A stretch of DNA of 64,000 nt from NCBI GenBank assembly GCA_041916775.1, contig JAYRYZ010000002.1:1-64000 (forward strand), in the 5' to 3' direction. The notes beneath the pieces were generated by a model. It searched no databases. It was not told the origin of the DNA and worked only from the letters and a program-made list of their open reading frames with translations. Every line of letters starts with the position of its first letter. The first letter of the stretch is position 1. Of this stretch, positions 36,965-45,916 are shown piece after piece. The stretch is from UBA2357 sp041916775. Its GTDB lineage: Bacteria; Pseudomonadota; Gammaproteobacteria; Burkholderiales; Rhodocyclaceae. The translations under genes were made by a program, and so were the position numbers.

Positions 36965-37092
36965 GAAGTTCTCGCCTAAATTGGCGCCCGGGTGTGGCGA
37001 GCGTCGCAAAAACATCGGTGCATCGGCTATATTTCCCGTCATTCGGGCGTCGCATCGCTGATCGGCCGCGCCCAACTTGGAGCGAAGTGAAA

Positions 37093-37416
37093 ATGACCTA
37101 TGTCGTGACCGAATCCTGTATCCGATGCAAGTACACCGACTGTGTGGACGTCTGTCCTGTCGACTGCTTTCGCGAGGGGTCGAATTTCCTCGTGATCGAT
37201 CCAGACGAGTGCATCGACTGTACCCTGTGCGTGGCCGAGTGCCCTGCCGAGGCGATCTTCGCCGAGGACGATGTTCCGGACGACCAGCGCCACTGCATCG
37301 CCTTGAACGCCGAGCTTGCAAAGGTGTGGAAGCCCATCGTCGAGCGCAAGGATCCGTTGCCCGATGCCGACGAATGGGTGAAGCGCACCGGCAAACTGCC
37401 CGAACTGAAGCGCTGA
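37093..37416 (+). CDS. fdxA: 7Fe ferredoxin (FdxA type)
   Basis: A 107-residue electron carrier with one 3Fe-4S and one 4Fe-4S cluster. Cysteines at 9, 12, 17, 21, 25, 40, 43, 46 and 50 match the Azotobacter ferredoxin I pattern shifted by one. The C-terminal extension (about 60-107, AKVWKPIVERKDPLPDADEW) is typical of this subgroup. ATG 37093 is the family start. Divergent from trxA. Its redox partner is unknown. Confidence 0.94.
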   Translation: MTYVVTESCIRCKYTDCVDVCPVDCFREGSNFLVIDPDECIDCTLCVAECPAEAIFAEDDVPDDQRHCIALNAELAKVWKPIVERKDPLPDADEWVKRTGKLPELKR

Positions 37417-37527
37417 GTGCGTGGCCGCTACGCACTGCGCGCGTGCTGTGCATGTGGCGGTCAATTCACCAAGACATTAAGATGACAGGCACTTGACGAG
37501 TGCTGGAAGCCTTCTGAGGAAAATGAC

Positions 37528-37977
37528 ATGCTGGTAAGCGAGATTCTCGCGATCAAGGGAAAGGTGCTGTTCACCATCGCGCCGGGAAGAAGTCTCTCCG
37601 AAGCGGTCGAGACCATGACCGAACACGACGTCGGTTCGCTGGTGGTGTTTTCCGGTGGCCACATGACCGGCATGCTCACCTTCCGCGAGGTGTTGCTCGC
37701 GGTGCGCAAGGCGGGCGGGGACTGGGCTGCGCTGACCGTCGGCGACGCGATGATTGCGGCACCCATGGTGGCCTCGCCGAACATGGAGATGGACGAGTTG
37801 CGGCGCCTGATGGTCGAGCACCATCAGCGCTATCTGCCGGTGATGGACGAGAACGTCCTCCTGGGCGTGGTGTCCTTCCATGACGTCGCGAAGGCGGTGC
37901 TCGAGGAGCAGAGCTTCGAGAACCGCATGCTGAAGAACTACATCCGCAACTGGCCGGCCGAGGGCGGACAGGCCTGA
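37528..37977 (+). CDS. CBS-domain protein
   Basis: A 149-residue protein made of two CBS motifs and little else. The first spans roughly 5-65 (VLFTIAPGRSLSEAVETM, DVGSLVVFSGGHMTGMLTFR), the second roughly 75-130 (DAMIAAPMVASPNMEMDELR, RYLPVMDENVLLGVVSFHDV). CBS pairs bind adenine nucleotides and act as sensors. No catalytic domain is fused. GAGGAAA precedes ATG 37528. It lies 46 bp before fadD and may be co-transcribed with it. Confidence 0.88.
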   Translation: MLVSEILAIKGKVLFTIAPGRSLSEAVETMTEHDVGSLVVFSGGHMTGMLTFREVLLAVRKAGGDWAALTVGDAMIAAPMVASPNMEMDELRRLMVEHHQRYLPVMDENVLLGVVSFHDVAKAVLEEQSFENRMLKNYIRNWPAEGGQA

Positions 37978-38023
37978 TCGAGCGTTCCGCCGGCGCGCGC
38001 TGCAGAATACTCGGAGCCACACC

Positions 38024-39703
38024 ATGGACGAGCGTTGGCTGCAGAGCTATCCGCCTGGTGTGCCGCACGAGATCGATGCAGAGGCGTACGAGTCGCTTGG
38101 CGATCTATTCAGCCAGAGCGTCGCACGCTTCGGTAGCCGCACTGCCTTCACCTGCATGGGGGGGGCGCTCAGCTATCACCAACTGGATGCGCTCTCGGCG
38201 CGCTTCGGCGCCTTCCTGCAGTTCGAGCTGAAGCTGCCGCGCGGTGCCCGTGTCGCGCTGATGATGCCCAACCTGCTGCAGTACCCGGTGGCGCTGTTCG
38301 GAGCGCTGCGGGCGGGCTATGTGGTCGTCAATGTCAACCCGCTCTACACCGCGCGAGAGCTGGCGCACCAGCTGCAGGATTGCGGCGCCGAGGCGATCGT
38401 CATCGTCGAGAACTTCGCCAATACGCTGCAGAGGGTGCGGGACCAATGCGCCGTCAGGCATGTGGTGGTGACCAGTCTTGGCGAGCTGCTCGGGTTTCCG
38501 CGCCGCCATGTCGTCGATTTCGTCGTGCGCTACCTTCGGCGTCTCGTGCCGACGTGGTCGCTGCCGGGGCATGTGCGCTTCTCGCGCGCCCTGATGCTGG
38601 GTTCGCGCCACAGGATGGTGCCGGCGAACGTCACGCGCGATGACATCGCCTTCCTGCAATACACCGGCGGCACCACCGGCTCGGCCAAGGGGGCGGTGCT
38701 CACCCACGGCAACATCATCGCCAACCTTCAGCAGGCGCACGCCTGGATCCGACCCCTGATGCGCGACGGCGAGGAGATCATCGTCACCGCGTTGCCGCTC
38801 TACCACATCTTCTCGCTCACGGCGAACTGCCTCACCTTCATCAAGCTCGGCGCGACCAACGTGCTGATCACCAACCCGCGCGACATCCCGGGCTTCGTGC
38901 GCACGCTCGCGCAGCATCGGTTCACCGCGATCACCGGCGTCAATACGCTCTTCAACGCCCTGGTGAATGACCCCGGTTTCGCGAAGCTGGACTTCTCGGC
39001 GCTGAAGATCTCGCTCGGTGGGGGCATGGCGGTGCAGCAGTCGGTCGCCGAGCGCTGGCGGACGCTGACCGGGCGTACCCTGATCGAGGCCTACGGGCTC
39101 ACCGAGACCTCGCCCGCGGTGGCGATCAACCCCATCGATCTGCAGTTGTTCAACCGCGCCATCGGCCTGCCGGTGCCGTCCACCGAGGTGTGCCTGCTCG
39201 ACGACGAGGGCAACGAGGTCGCACCCGGCCAGGCTGGCGAACTGTGCGTGCGTGGCCCGCAGGTCATGCGCGGCTACTGGAATCGGCCGGAGGAGACGGC
39301 GCGGGTGCTGCGCGCGGACGGCTTCCTGCGCACCGGTGATATCGCCACGATGGACGACAAGGGCTTTCTGCGCATCGTCGACCGCAAGAAGGACATGATC
39401 CTGGTGTCCGGCTTCAATGTGTATCCGAACGAGATCGAGGACGTCATCGCGATGCATCCCGGCGTGATGGAAGTCGCGGCCATCGGGGTGCCCGACGAGC
39501 GCAGCGGCGAGGCGGTGAAGGTGTTCGTGGTGCGCAAGGACTCGACGCTCACGGTCGAGGCCTTGCGCGCGCACTGCAAGGCGTATCTCACCGCCTACAA
39601 GGTCCCGCATCTCGTGGAGTTCCGCGACGAGCTACCCAAGACCAATGTCGGCAAGATCCTGCGGCGCGCCTTGCGTTCGTCAGGGGACGGGCGTGCCGCC
39701 TGA
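38024..39703 (+). CDS. fadD: long-chain fatty acid-CoA ligase
   Basis: A 559-residue AMP-forming acyl-CoA synthetase. The P-loop-like motif is YTGGTTGSAKGAVLTH; the adenylate motif is YGLTETSP. Next come RTGDIATMDDKGFLRIVDRK with the hinge residues, and PKTNVGKILRRALR with the catalytic Lys near the C-terminus. Length and FNVYPNEIEDVI fit FadD rather than acetyl-CoA synthetase. Exact chain length preference is unknown. Start ATG 38024 follows CGGAG. Confidence 0.9.
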   Translation: MDERWLQSYPPGVPHEIDAEAYESLGDLFSQSVARFGSRTAFTCMGGALSYHQLDALSARFGAFLQFELKLPRGARVALMMPNLLQYPVALFGALRAGYVVVNVNPLYTARELAHQLQDCGAEAIVIVENFANTLQRVRDQCAVRHVVVTSLGELLGFPRRHVVDFVVRYLRRLVPTWSLPGHVRFSRALMLGSRHRMVPANVTRDDIAFLQYTGGTTGSAKGAVLTHGNIIANLQQAHAWIRPLMRDGEEIIVTALPLYHIFSLTANCLTFIKLGATNVLITNPRDIPGFVRTLAQHRFTAITGVNTLFNALVNDPGFAKLDFSALKISLGGGMAVQQSVAERWRTLTGRTLIEAYGLTETSPAVAINPIDLQLFNRAIGLPVPSTEVCLLDDEGNEVAPGQAGELCVRGPQVMRGYWNRPEETARVLRADGFLRTGDIATMDDKGFLRIVDRKKDMILVSGFNVYPNEIEDVIAMHPGVMEVAAIGVPDERSGEAVKVFVVRKDSTLTVEALRAHCKAYLTAYKVPHLVEFRDELPKTNVGKILRRALRSSGDGRAA

Positions 39704-39762
39704 GTTCGTGCCCCGCGCTGCGCGTTTTGTGAAGGAGTACCGAGCCTGGGCTGAGGTTGTGC

Positions 39763-39791
39763 TTGAACTTCGGGGCATTTTGTGGTTAGAT
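39763..39791 (+). promoter_or_regulatory. sigma-70 promoter of the ilv leader
   Basis: TTGAAC (39763-39768) and TTAGAT (39786-39791) are separated by exactly 17 bp and lie 25 bp before the leader peptide ATG. Both boxes are close to consensus, and the position fits the attenuation architecture that follows. Confidence 0.65.
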
Positions 39792-39816
39792 GCCTTTCTC
39801 TAAACGAGAACCCAAC

Positions 39817-39894
39817 ATGCTTTCCATTTCCAAGTTCCTGGCAGTCGTCGTTCTGGTACGCGTAGTAGTAGGCGTAGGCAGCGACGCGTCGTAA
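39817..39894 (+). CDS. ilv leader peptide (valine-rich, attenuation)
   Basis: A 25-codon ORF, MLSISKFLAVVVLVRVVVGV then GSDAS. It contains eight Val codons, seven of them within nine residues at 10-18, plus Leu13. The pattern VVV-x-V-R-VVV-x-VG closely resembles the E. coli ilvB leader (VVVVRVVVVVG). It lies between a promoter and a strong terminator, upstream of ilvB. Ribosome stalling at Val codons when valyl-tRNA is scarce should favour read-through. It is too short for usual gene callers and is probably unannotated. Confidence 0.85.
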   Translation: MLSISKFLAVVVLVRVVVGVGSDAS

Positions 39895-39927
39895 GGGACA
39901 GGAAAAGAATCAAGCAACCGAATCCAG

Positions 39928-39961
39928 ACCCCCGCCGGCGCGAAAGCCCGGCGGGGGTTTT
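39928..39961 (+). terminator. ilv attenuator (Rho-independent terminator)
   Basis: CCCCCGCCGG (39929-39938) and CCGGCGGGGG (39948-39957) form a perfect 10-bp stem, extendable by A-T at 39928/39958, with a 9-nt loop and followed by TTTT (39958-39961). It lies 33 bp after the leader peptide stop and 48 bp before ilvB, the position expected for an attenuator. I did not define a competing antiterminator stem by eye. Confidence 0.85.
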
Positions 39962-40009
39962 CACTTTCGGACGCCGGATTTTCACCGGATGACTTTCAGG
40001 AGAATCGAA

Positions 40010-41677
40010 ATGATGCAGATGACCGGCGCCGAACTGATCGTGCGGCTGCTCGAGCGACAAGGCGTGCGCACCATCGCCGGCATTCCCGGCGGTGCGATCC
40101 TGCCGCTCTACGACGCGCTGTCGCAAAGCGAGCTGATCCACCACGTGCTGGCACGCCACGAGCAGGGCGCAGGCTTCATGGCCCAGGGCATGGCGCGCGT
40201 CTCCGGCCGGCCGGAGGTGTGCTTCGCCTCCAGCGGCCCGGGTGCCACCAACCTCGTGACGGCGATCGCCGATGCGGCGCTGGATTCGATCCCGCTGGTG
40301 GCGATCACCGGCCAGGTGCCGCTGTCGATGATCGGCACCGATGCCTTCCAGGAGGTGGACATCTACGGCATGACGGTGCCGATCACCAAGCACAACTTCC
40401 TCGTGCGTTCGGCCCAGGAGCTGCTCGAGGTGGTGCCGCAGGCCTTCCGCCTGGCGATGTCGGGTCGCCCCGGGCCGGTGCTGATCGACGTGCCCAAGGA
40501 TGTGCAGAACCAGAAGATCAGCGTCGAAGCCTTCCCGGCGCCGGCGGTGCGCGATGCCGAGCCTGCGCTCGACATGGAGGCGGTGGAGACCGCCGCCCGC
40601 ATGATCAACGAGGCCGAGCAGCCGGTGCTCTACCTCGGCGGCGGGGTGATCCACTCGGGCGCGGCGCAGGCGGCGGTGACGCTTGCCGAGCAGGCCGGGC
40701 TGCCGACCACGATGACGCTGATGGCGCTCGGTGCGATGCCGATGGATCATCCGCTCTCGATCGGCATGCTGGGCATGCACGCGGCGCGCTACACCAACTT
40801 CGTGCTCGAGGAGGCGGACCTCCTGATCTGCGTCGGTGCGCGCTTCGATGACCGCGCGATCGGCAAGGCGGCGCAATTCTGTCCCAACGCCAAGATCGTC
40901 CATGTTGACGTCGATCCGTCCGAACTAAACAAGATCAAGACCGCGCATGTGGCGATCAACGGCGACGTGACCAAGGTGCTCGAGGCCCTGCTGCCGCTCG
41001 TCAAGGTGAGCCTCAGGAAGCGCTGGCTCGCGCATGTCGACAGCCTCAAGTCGCGTTTCCCGCTGCAGATGGAAGGGCGCGACAACCCGCGCACCCACTA
41101 CGGCCTGATCCATGCCGTCGCCGCAGAGCTGGACGACAACGCGGTGATCACCACCGATGTAGGTCAGCACCAGATGTGGGTGGCGCAGGCCTACCCGTTC
41201 CGCCGCGCACGCCAGTGGCTGACCTCGGGCGGGCTCGGCACGATGGGTTTCGGCATGCCGGCCGCGATCGGCGCAGCGCTCGCCAACCGCGACAGCACCG
41301 TGGTGTGCTTCTCGGGCGACGGCAGTCTGATGATGAACATCCAGGAGTTCGCGACGCTGGCGGAGGAGAACCTCAACGTCAAGATCGTGCTGATGAACAA
41401 CAACTCGCTGGGATTGGTGTATCAGCAGCAGAACCTCTTCTACGGCAAGCGCGTGTTCGCCTCCAAGTACCGCAGCGAGCCGGACTTCCTGAAGATTGCC
41501 GAAGGCTTCGGCGTCGCGGCAGTCGATCTGGATGCTGCCGCCAACCCGCGTGCGGCGCTCGCGCAGGCGCTGGCCGCGCCCGGGCCGTGCCTGATCCACG
41601 CCTCCATCGACCGCAGTGAATTCGTCTACCCAATGGTGCCGCCGGGTGCCGCCAACACCGAAATGATCGGAGGCTGA
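40010..41677 (+). CDS. ilvB: acetolactate synthase large (catalytic) subunit
   Basis: A 555-residue thiamine-diphosphate enzyme, the first common step of valine, leucine and isoleucine synthesis. The N-terminal domain has GGAILPLYDAL and HEQGAGFMAQGMARVSGRP (catalytic Glu). The C-terminal TPP/Mg site is GDGSLMMNIQEFATLAEENL ... NN. ATG 40010 is preceded by CAGGAGA; an upstream in-frame ATG at 39989 lacks a site. It follows the attenuator by 48 bp and precedes ilvN by 2 bp. Confidence 0.95.
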   Translation: MMQMTGAELIVRLLERQGVRTIAGIPGGAILPLYDALSQSELIHHVLARHEQGAGFMAQGMARVSGRPEVCFASSGPGATNLVTAIADAALDSIPLVAITGQVPLSMIGTDAFQEVDIYGMTVPITKHNFLVRSAQELLEVVPQAFRLAMSGRPGPVLIDVPKDVQNQKISVEAFPAPAVRDAEPALDMEAVETAARMINEAEQPVLYLGGGVIHSGAAQAAVTLAEQAGLPTTMTLMALGAMPMDHPLSIGMLGMHAARYTNFVLEEADLLICVGARFDDRAIGKAAQFCPNAKIVHVDVDPSELNKIKTAHVAINGDVTKVLEALLPLVKVSLRKRWLAHVDSLKSRFPLQMEGRDNPRTHYGLIHAVAAELDDNAVITTDVGQHQMWVAQAYPFRRARQWLTSGGLGTMGFGMPAAIGAALANRDSTVVCFSGDGSLMMNIQEFATLAEENLNVKIVLMNNNSLGLVYQQQNLFYGKRVFASKYRSEPDFLKIAEGFGVAAVDLDAAANPRAALAQALAAPGPCLIHASIDRSEFVYPMVPPGAANTEMIGG

Positions 41678-41679
41678 AC

Positions 41680-41997
41680 ATGATCGAACAAGTTGCCGAC
41701 CCCTTGCCGCAGCAGGCCGGTTTTGCCAAGGTGATCCTCGAGCTGGACGTGAACAACCACCCCGGCGTGATGAGCCACATCTGCAACCTCTTTGCGCGGC
41801 GCGCGTTCAACGTCGAAGGCATCATCTGCATGCCGCTCGCCGACTCCGAGCGCAGCCGTATCTGGCTGCTGGTGTACGAAGACCAGCGCCTCGAGCAGAT
41901 GGTGCTGCAGCTCGAGAAGCTCATCGACGTGCTCACTGTGCGTCGCCACGGTGCCGAGCATGAGGTGTTCGAGCGCCTGGAACGCTTCTTCCTCTAG
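41680..41997 (+). CDS. ilvN: acetolactate synthase small (regulatory) subunit
   Basis: A 105-residue protein with one ACT domain: VILELDVNNHPGVMSHICNL begins the valine-binding fold, and ERSRIWLLVYEDQRLEQMVL continues it. It lacks the C-terminal half of the ~160-residue IlvH type, so it resembles E. coli IlvN (96 residues). The subunit gives the enzyme activity and valine feedback. Its ATG is two bases after the ilvB stop region (GGAGGCTGAAC precedes), ensuring coupled translation. Confidence 0.92.
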   Translation: MIEQVADPLPQQAGFAKVILELDVNNHPGVMSHICNLFARRAFNVEGIICMPLADSERSRIWLLVYEDQRLEQMVLQLEKLIDVLTVRRHGAEHEVFERLERFFL

Positions 41998-42006
41998 GCT
42001 TGGGCG

Positions 42007-42038
42007 GGGATTCCGGTACCCGGGCGGGCCGGAATCCC
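42007..42038 (+). terminator. hairpin after ilvN
   Basis: GGGATTCCGG (42007-42016) and CCGGAATCCC (42029-42038) form a perfect 10-bp stem with a 12-nt loop in the 86-bp gap between ilvN and aroC. A T-run appears only some 20 bp later, so termination may be partial. An extended -10-like TGCTAGACT (42041-42049) just downstream might start an aroC transcript. Confidence 0.5.
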
Positions 42039-42083
42039 TGTGCTAGACTCCTCGCCCTTTTTCCGGTTTCAGAGTGAAGGCCC

Positions 42084-43220
42084 ATGTCCGGCAATTCGAT
42101 TGGCACCCTGTTCTGCGTCAGTTCATTCGGTGAATCGCACGGCCCGGCGATCGGCTGTGTCGTCGATGGCTGTCCGCCGGGGCTGGCGCTCAGCGAAGCC
42201 GACATCCAGGTCGAGCTCGACCGGCGCAAACCCGGGACGTCGCGCCACGTCACCCAGCGTCGCGAGCCGGACGAGGTCGAGATCCTCTCCGGGGTGTTCG
42301 AGGGTGTCACCACCGGCACCCCGATCGCTCTGCTGATCCGCAACCAGGATCAGCGCTCGCGCGACTACGGCAACATCGCCGAGACTTTCCGCCCCGGCCA
42401 TGCCGACTATCCCTACTGGCAGAAGTACGGCATCCGCGACTACCGCGGCGGCGGGCGTTCGTCGGCGCGCGAGACGGCGGTGCGGGTGGCGGCCGGTGCG
42501 ATCGCGCGCAAGTGGCTGCGCGAGCGCTACGGGGTGGTGATCCGCGGCTACATGTCGCAGCTCGGGCCGCTCGAGATCCCCTTCGAATCCTGGGGTGAAA
42601 TCGACCGTAACCCCTTCTTCGCGCCCAACGCGACCATGATCCCGCAGCTCGAGGCCTACATGGACGAACTGCGCAAGTCGGGCGATTCGATTGGTGCGCG
42701 CATCGACGTGGTCGCGAGCGGCGTGCCGGTGGGCTGGGGCGAACCGGTGTACGGGCGCCTCGATGCCGACATCGCCTATGCGATGATGGGCATCAACGCA
42801 GTGAAGGGGGTCGAGATCGGCGCCGGCTTCGCCTCGGTCGCGCAGCGCGGCACCGAGCACTCCGACGAGATCACCCCGGCCGGCTTCCTCTCCAACAACG
42901 CGGGTGGGGTGCTCGGCGGCATCTCGACCGGCCAGGACATCAAGGTGTCGATCGCGATCAAGCCCACCTCCAGCATCCGGCTGGACCGGCGCTCGATCGA
43001 CAAGGCCGGCAACCCGGTCATCGTCAATACCCATGGCCGCCACGATCCCTGCGTCGGCATCCGCGCGACGCCGATCGCCGAATCGATGCTCGCGCTGGTG
43101 CTGATCGACCACGCGCTGCGCCACCGTGCGCAGTGTGGCGATGTGCGCACCGATACGCCGCAGGTCGCCGGCCTCGCGCCGGACGGGGTGCAGCAGCCGC
43201 CGTCACCGCCTGCAGAATGA
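42084..43220 (+). CDS. aroC: chorismate synthase
   Basis: A 378-residue FMN-dependent lyase that makes chorismate, the branch point to Trp, Phe, Tyr and folate. Signatures: GNSIGTLFCVSSFGESHGPAI at the start (catalytic His), SRDYGNIAETFRPGHADYPY, RDYRGGGRSSARETAVRVAA and the C-terminal GRHDPCVGIRATPIAESMLA. Slightly longer than E. coli AroC, with a Pro-rich tail. The MFS transporter gene follows after 15 bp. Confidence 0.96.
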   Translation: MSGNSIGTLFCVSSFGESHGPAIGCVVDGCPPGLALSEADIQVELDRRKPGTSRHVTQRREPDEVEILSGVFEGVTTGTPIALLIRNQDQRSRDYGNIAETFRPGHADYPYWQKYGIRDYRGGGRSSARETAVRVAAGAIARKWLRERYGVVIRGYMSQLGPLEIPFESWGEIDRNPFFAPNATMIPQLEAYMDELRKSGDSIGARIDVVASGVPVGWGEPVYGRLDADIAYAMMGINAVKGVEIGAGFASVAQRGTEHSDEITPAGFLSNNAGGVLGGISTGQDIKVSIAIKPTSSIRLDRRSIDKAGNPVIVNTHGRHDPCVGIRATPIAESMLALVLIDHALRHRAQCGDVRTDTPQVAGLAPDGVQQPPSPPAE

Positions 43221-43235
43221 CCCCGGCCGGCTGAC

Positions 43236-44444
43236 ATGGGGGCGGCGAACGGGTTGCCCTACTGGCGGCTGTCGGCCTACTACTTCGCGTACTTCGCCTT
43301 CGCGGGCGTCTTTTCGACCTATTTCACGCTCTATCTGCAGTCCCTCTCGCTGTCGGCGCCGCAGATCGCGGTGCTGATGTCGCTGATGCAGGTGATGCGC
43401 CTCATCGCGCCCAACCTGTGGGGATGGGTCTCCGCGCGCACCGGCTGGCGCATGGGTATCGTGCGCCTTTCGGCGTTCGCGAGTCTCGCCGGCTTTGCGG
43501 TGTTCTTCACCACTAGCGCGTTCTCCGGGCTCTTCATCGCGATGGCGTTGATGGCCTTTTTCTGGAGCGCGGCGCTGCCACTGGTGGAGAGTGTCACCTT
43601 CACCCACCTCGGCCATCAGGCGCACCGCTACGGCCGCATCCGCGTGTGGGGCTCGGTGGGCTTCATCGCCAGCGTGCTCGGCGTCGGCCACGCGCTCGAC
43701 GTCCTGCCGATAGACGCCGTGTTGTGGATGACCGCGCTGGTGTTGGGAGGGATCGCGCTGTGCGCACTGGCGGTGCCGGATGCGCCACGGCAATCGGCGC
43801 CACGCCAGGGCGGCGAAGGCCTGCGCGCGGTGCTTGCGCGCGCCGAGGTGAGGGCGCTGCTCGCGGCGTGCTTCTTCATGGCGGTGGCGCACGGCGCGAT
43901 GTACTTCTTCCTGTCGATTCACCTCGCCGACAACGGCTATTCCAAGGGCGTCATCGGCTGGTTGTGGTCGCTCGGCGTGCTCGCCGAGATCCTCGTCTTC
44001 CTCCTCATGCCGCGCATCGCGCGGCGCTGGTCCTACCGTGCCATCCTGTGCTTCACCTTCGTCGCAGCTGTGCTGCGCTTCCTGCTGCTGGGCTGGGCGA
44101 CGGATCACCTCGCGGCGCTGTTGTTCGCGCAGGCGCTACATGGCCTTACCTTCGGTGCCTATCACGCCGCGGCGATCGCGCTCATCAACCAGTGGTTCAC
44201 CGGGCGCAACCAGGCGCATGGCCAGGCGCTCTACGGCAGCGTCTCGTTCGGCGCGGGCGGCATGGTGGGTGGCTTGCTCGCCGGCTTCACCTGGGAGGTC
44301 GTGGGTGCGGGCTGGACCTTCACCGCGTCTTCCGTGTTCGCGCTGGCGGCGCTCGCCTGTCTCGTCTTCGGCTGGCGCCCCGGCCCCGCCACGCCCGCAG
44401 CGCAGACCGCAGCAACTGGTCACGCGCCAGCCGCTGTGAAATAA
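43236..44444 (+). CDS. major facilitator transporter (HcaT/PPP-like group)
   Basis: A 402-residue protein with about twelve membrane helices in two halves. The opening YWRLSAYYFAYFAFAGVFST and the loop HRYGRIRVWGSVGFI after helix 4 match the phenylpropionate permease-like (MFS_1-like) group, which includes HcaT. Such genes often carry vague labels; substrate is unknown. Sitting 15 bp after aroC and 34 bp before leuC, it is probably co-transcribed with amino acid synthesis genes. Export or uptake of a related metabolite is only a guess. Confidence 0.85.
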   Translation: MGAANGLPYWRLSAYYFAYFAFAGVFSTYFTLYLQSLSLSAPQIAVLMSLMQVMRLIAPNLWGWVSARTGWRMGIVRLSAFASLAGFAVFFTTSAFSGLFIAMALMAFFWSAALPLVESVTFTHLGHQAHRYGRIRVWGSVGFIASVLGVGHALDVLPIDAVLWMTALVLGGIALCALAVPDAPRQSAPRQGGEGLRAVLARAEVRALLAACFFMAVAHGAMYFFLSIHLADNGYSKGVIGWLWSLGVLAEILVFLLMPRIARRWSYRAILCFTFVAAVLRFLLLGWATDHLAALLFAQALHGLTFGAYHAAAIALINQWFTGRNQAHGQALYGSVSFGAGGMVGGLLAGFTWEVVGAGWTFTASSVFALAALACLVFGWRPGPATPAAQTAATGHAPAAVK

Positions 44445-44478
44445 TCGAAAACCTTTGATTTGTTGCGGAAGCTCTTGG

Positions 44479-45894
44479 ATGGAAGCGAAGACCCTGTACG
44501 AAAAGCTCTGGTCCAGCCACCTCGTGCGCGAGGAGCCGGACGGCACGGCGCTGATCTACATCGACCGTCACCTGGTGCATGAAGTGACCAGCCCGCAGGC
44601 TTTCGAGGGCCTGAAGCTGGCCGGGCGCAAGCCGTGGCGCATCCACTCCATCGTGGCGACCGCGGATCACAACACGCCCACTGATCACTGGGACGAGGGC
44701 ATCAAGGATCCGATCTCACGCCAGCAGGTCGAGACGCTGGATGCCAACATCCGCGAGGTGGGCGCGCTCGCCTATTTCCCCTTCAAGGACGTGCGCCAGG
44801 GCATCGTGCATGTGATCGGGCCGGAGAACGGCGCGACGCTGCCGGGCATGACGGTGGTGTGCGGTGATTCACACACCTCCACACACGGCGCATTCGGCTG
44901 TCTTGCGCACGGCATCGGCACCTCCGAGGTCGAGCACGTGCTCGCCACCCAGTGCCTGCTGCAGAAGAAGTCGCGTTCCATGCTGGTGCGCGTCGATGGC
45001 ACGCTGCCGGCGGGCGTGACCGCAAAGGACATCGTGCTCGCGATCATCGGCCGTATCGGCACTGCGGGCGGCACCGGCTACGCGATCGAGTTCGGTGGCG
45101 AGGCGATCCGCGCGTTGTCGATGGAAGGCCGCATGACGGTGTGCAACATGGCGATCGAGGCCGGCGCGCGTGCCGGCATGGTGGCGGTGGACGACACCAC
45201 GATCGAATACCTGCGCGACAAGCCGTTCTCTCCCAAGGGCGCGGACTGGGACGCCGCGGTGCGCTATTGGCGCACCCTGCACTCGGACGAGGGGGCGCGT
45301 TTCGACGAGGTGGTCGAACTCGACGCAGCCACGATCGAACCTCAGGTGACATGGGGCACCTCGCCCGAGATGGTGTTGCCGGTGGGCGAGCGGCTGCCTG
45401 ATCCGGCCACGGTCACCGATCCGGTGCGGCGCGAGGGCATGGAGCGGGCGCTGAAGTACATGGGGCTCGCGCCGAACACGCCGATTACCGACATCCCGGT
45501 GGATCAGGTGTTCATCGGTTCCTGTACCAACTCCCGCATCGAGGATCTGCGCGAGGCCGCGGCCGTCGCGAAGGGGCGCAGCAAGGCGGCGAGCGTCAAA
45601 CGCGTGCTGGTGGTGCCCGGTTCCGGGCTGGTGAAGCGCCAGGCCGAGGCGGAAGGGCTGCACGAGATCTTCATCGCCGCCGGCTTCGAGTGGCGCGAGC
45701 CGGGCTGCTCGATGTGCCTCGCGATGAACGCCGACCGCCTCGAGCCGGGCGAGCATTGCGCGTCCACCTCGAACCGTAACTTCGAGGGGCGGCAGGGCGC
45801 GGGTGGCCGTACCCATCTGGTGAGTCCGGCGATGGCGGCTGCTGCCGCGGTCACCGGGCATTTCGTCGACGTGCGCACGCTTGCGGGTGCATGA
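44479..45894 (+). CDS. leuC: 3-isopropylmalate dehydratase large subunit
   Basis: A 471-residue aconitase-family iron-sulfur subunit of the leucine pathway. The cluster ligands are Cys near 348 (FIGSCTNSR) and the pair in GCSMC near 409-412. Other signatures: DHNTPTDHWDEGI, VVCGDSHTSTHGAFGCLAHG and the C-terminal STSNRNFEGRQGAGGRTHL. ATG 44479 (MEAKTLYEKLW) is the family start; an in-frame TTG upstream is rejected. Its partner leuD follows after an intervening lipoprotein gene. Confidence 0.96.
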   Translation: MEAKTLYEKLWSSHLVREEPDGTALIYIDRHLVHEVTSPQAFEGLKLAGRKPWRIHSIVATADHNTPTDHWDEGIKDPISRQQVETLDANIREVGALAYFPFKDVRQGIVHVIGPENGATLPGMTVVCGDSHTSTHGAFGCLAHGIGTSEVEHVLATQCLLQKKSRSMLVRVDGTLPAGVTAKDIVLAIIGRIGTAGGTGYAIEFGGEAIRALSMEGRMTVCNMAIEAGARAGMVAVDDTTIEYLRDKPFSPKGADWDAAVRYWRTLHSDEGARFDEVVELDAATIEPQVTWGTSPEMVLPVGERLPDPATVTDPVRREGMERALKYMGLAPNTPITDIPVDQVFIGSCTNSRIEDLREAAAVAKGRSKAASVKRVLVVPGSGLVKRQAEAEGLHEIFIAAGFEWREPGCSMCLAMNADRLEPGEHCASTSNRNFEGRQGAGGRTHLVSPAMAAAAAVTGHFVDVRTLAGA

Positions 45895-45916
45895 GCGCTG
45901 CATTCAGGAGACCAAC

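Noticed and set aside
37028..37033. TATATT as a -10 box for the ferredoxin gene
   Set aside because: The region 17 bp upstream has no -35 similarity; evidence too thin.
37417..37440. AGTGCGT...ACGCACT hairpin after the ferredoxin gene as a terminator
   Set aside because: Only a 7-bp stem and no T-tract on the plus strand.
38105..39610. 501-codon frame antisense to fadD
   Set aside because: Shadow of fadD, which has all adenylation motifs.
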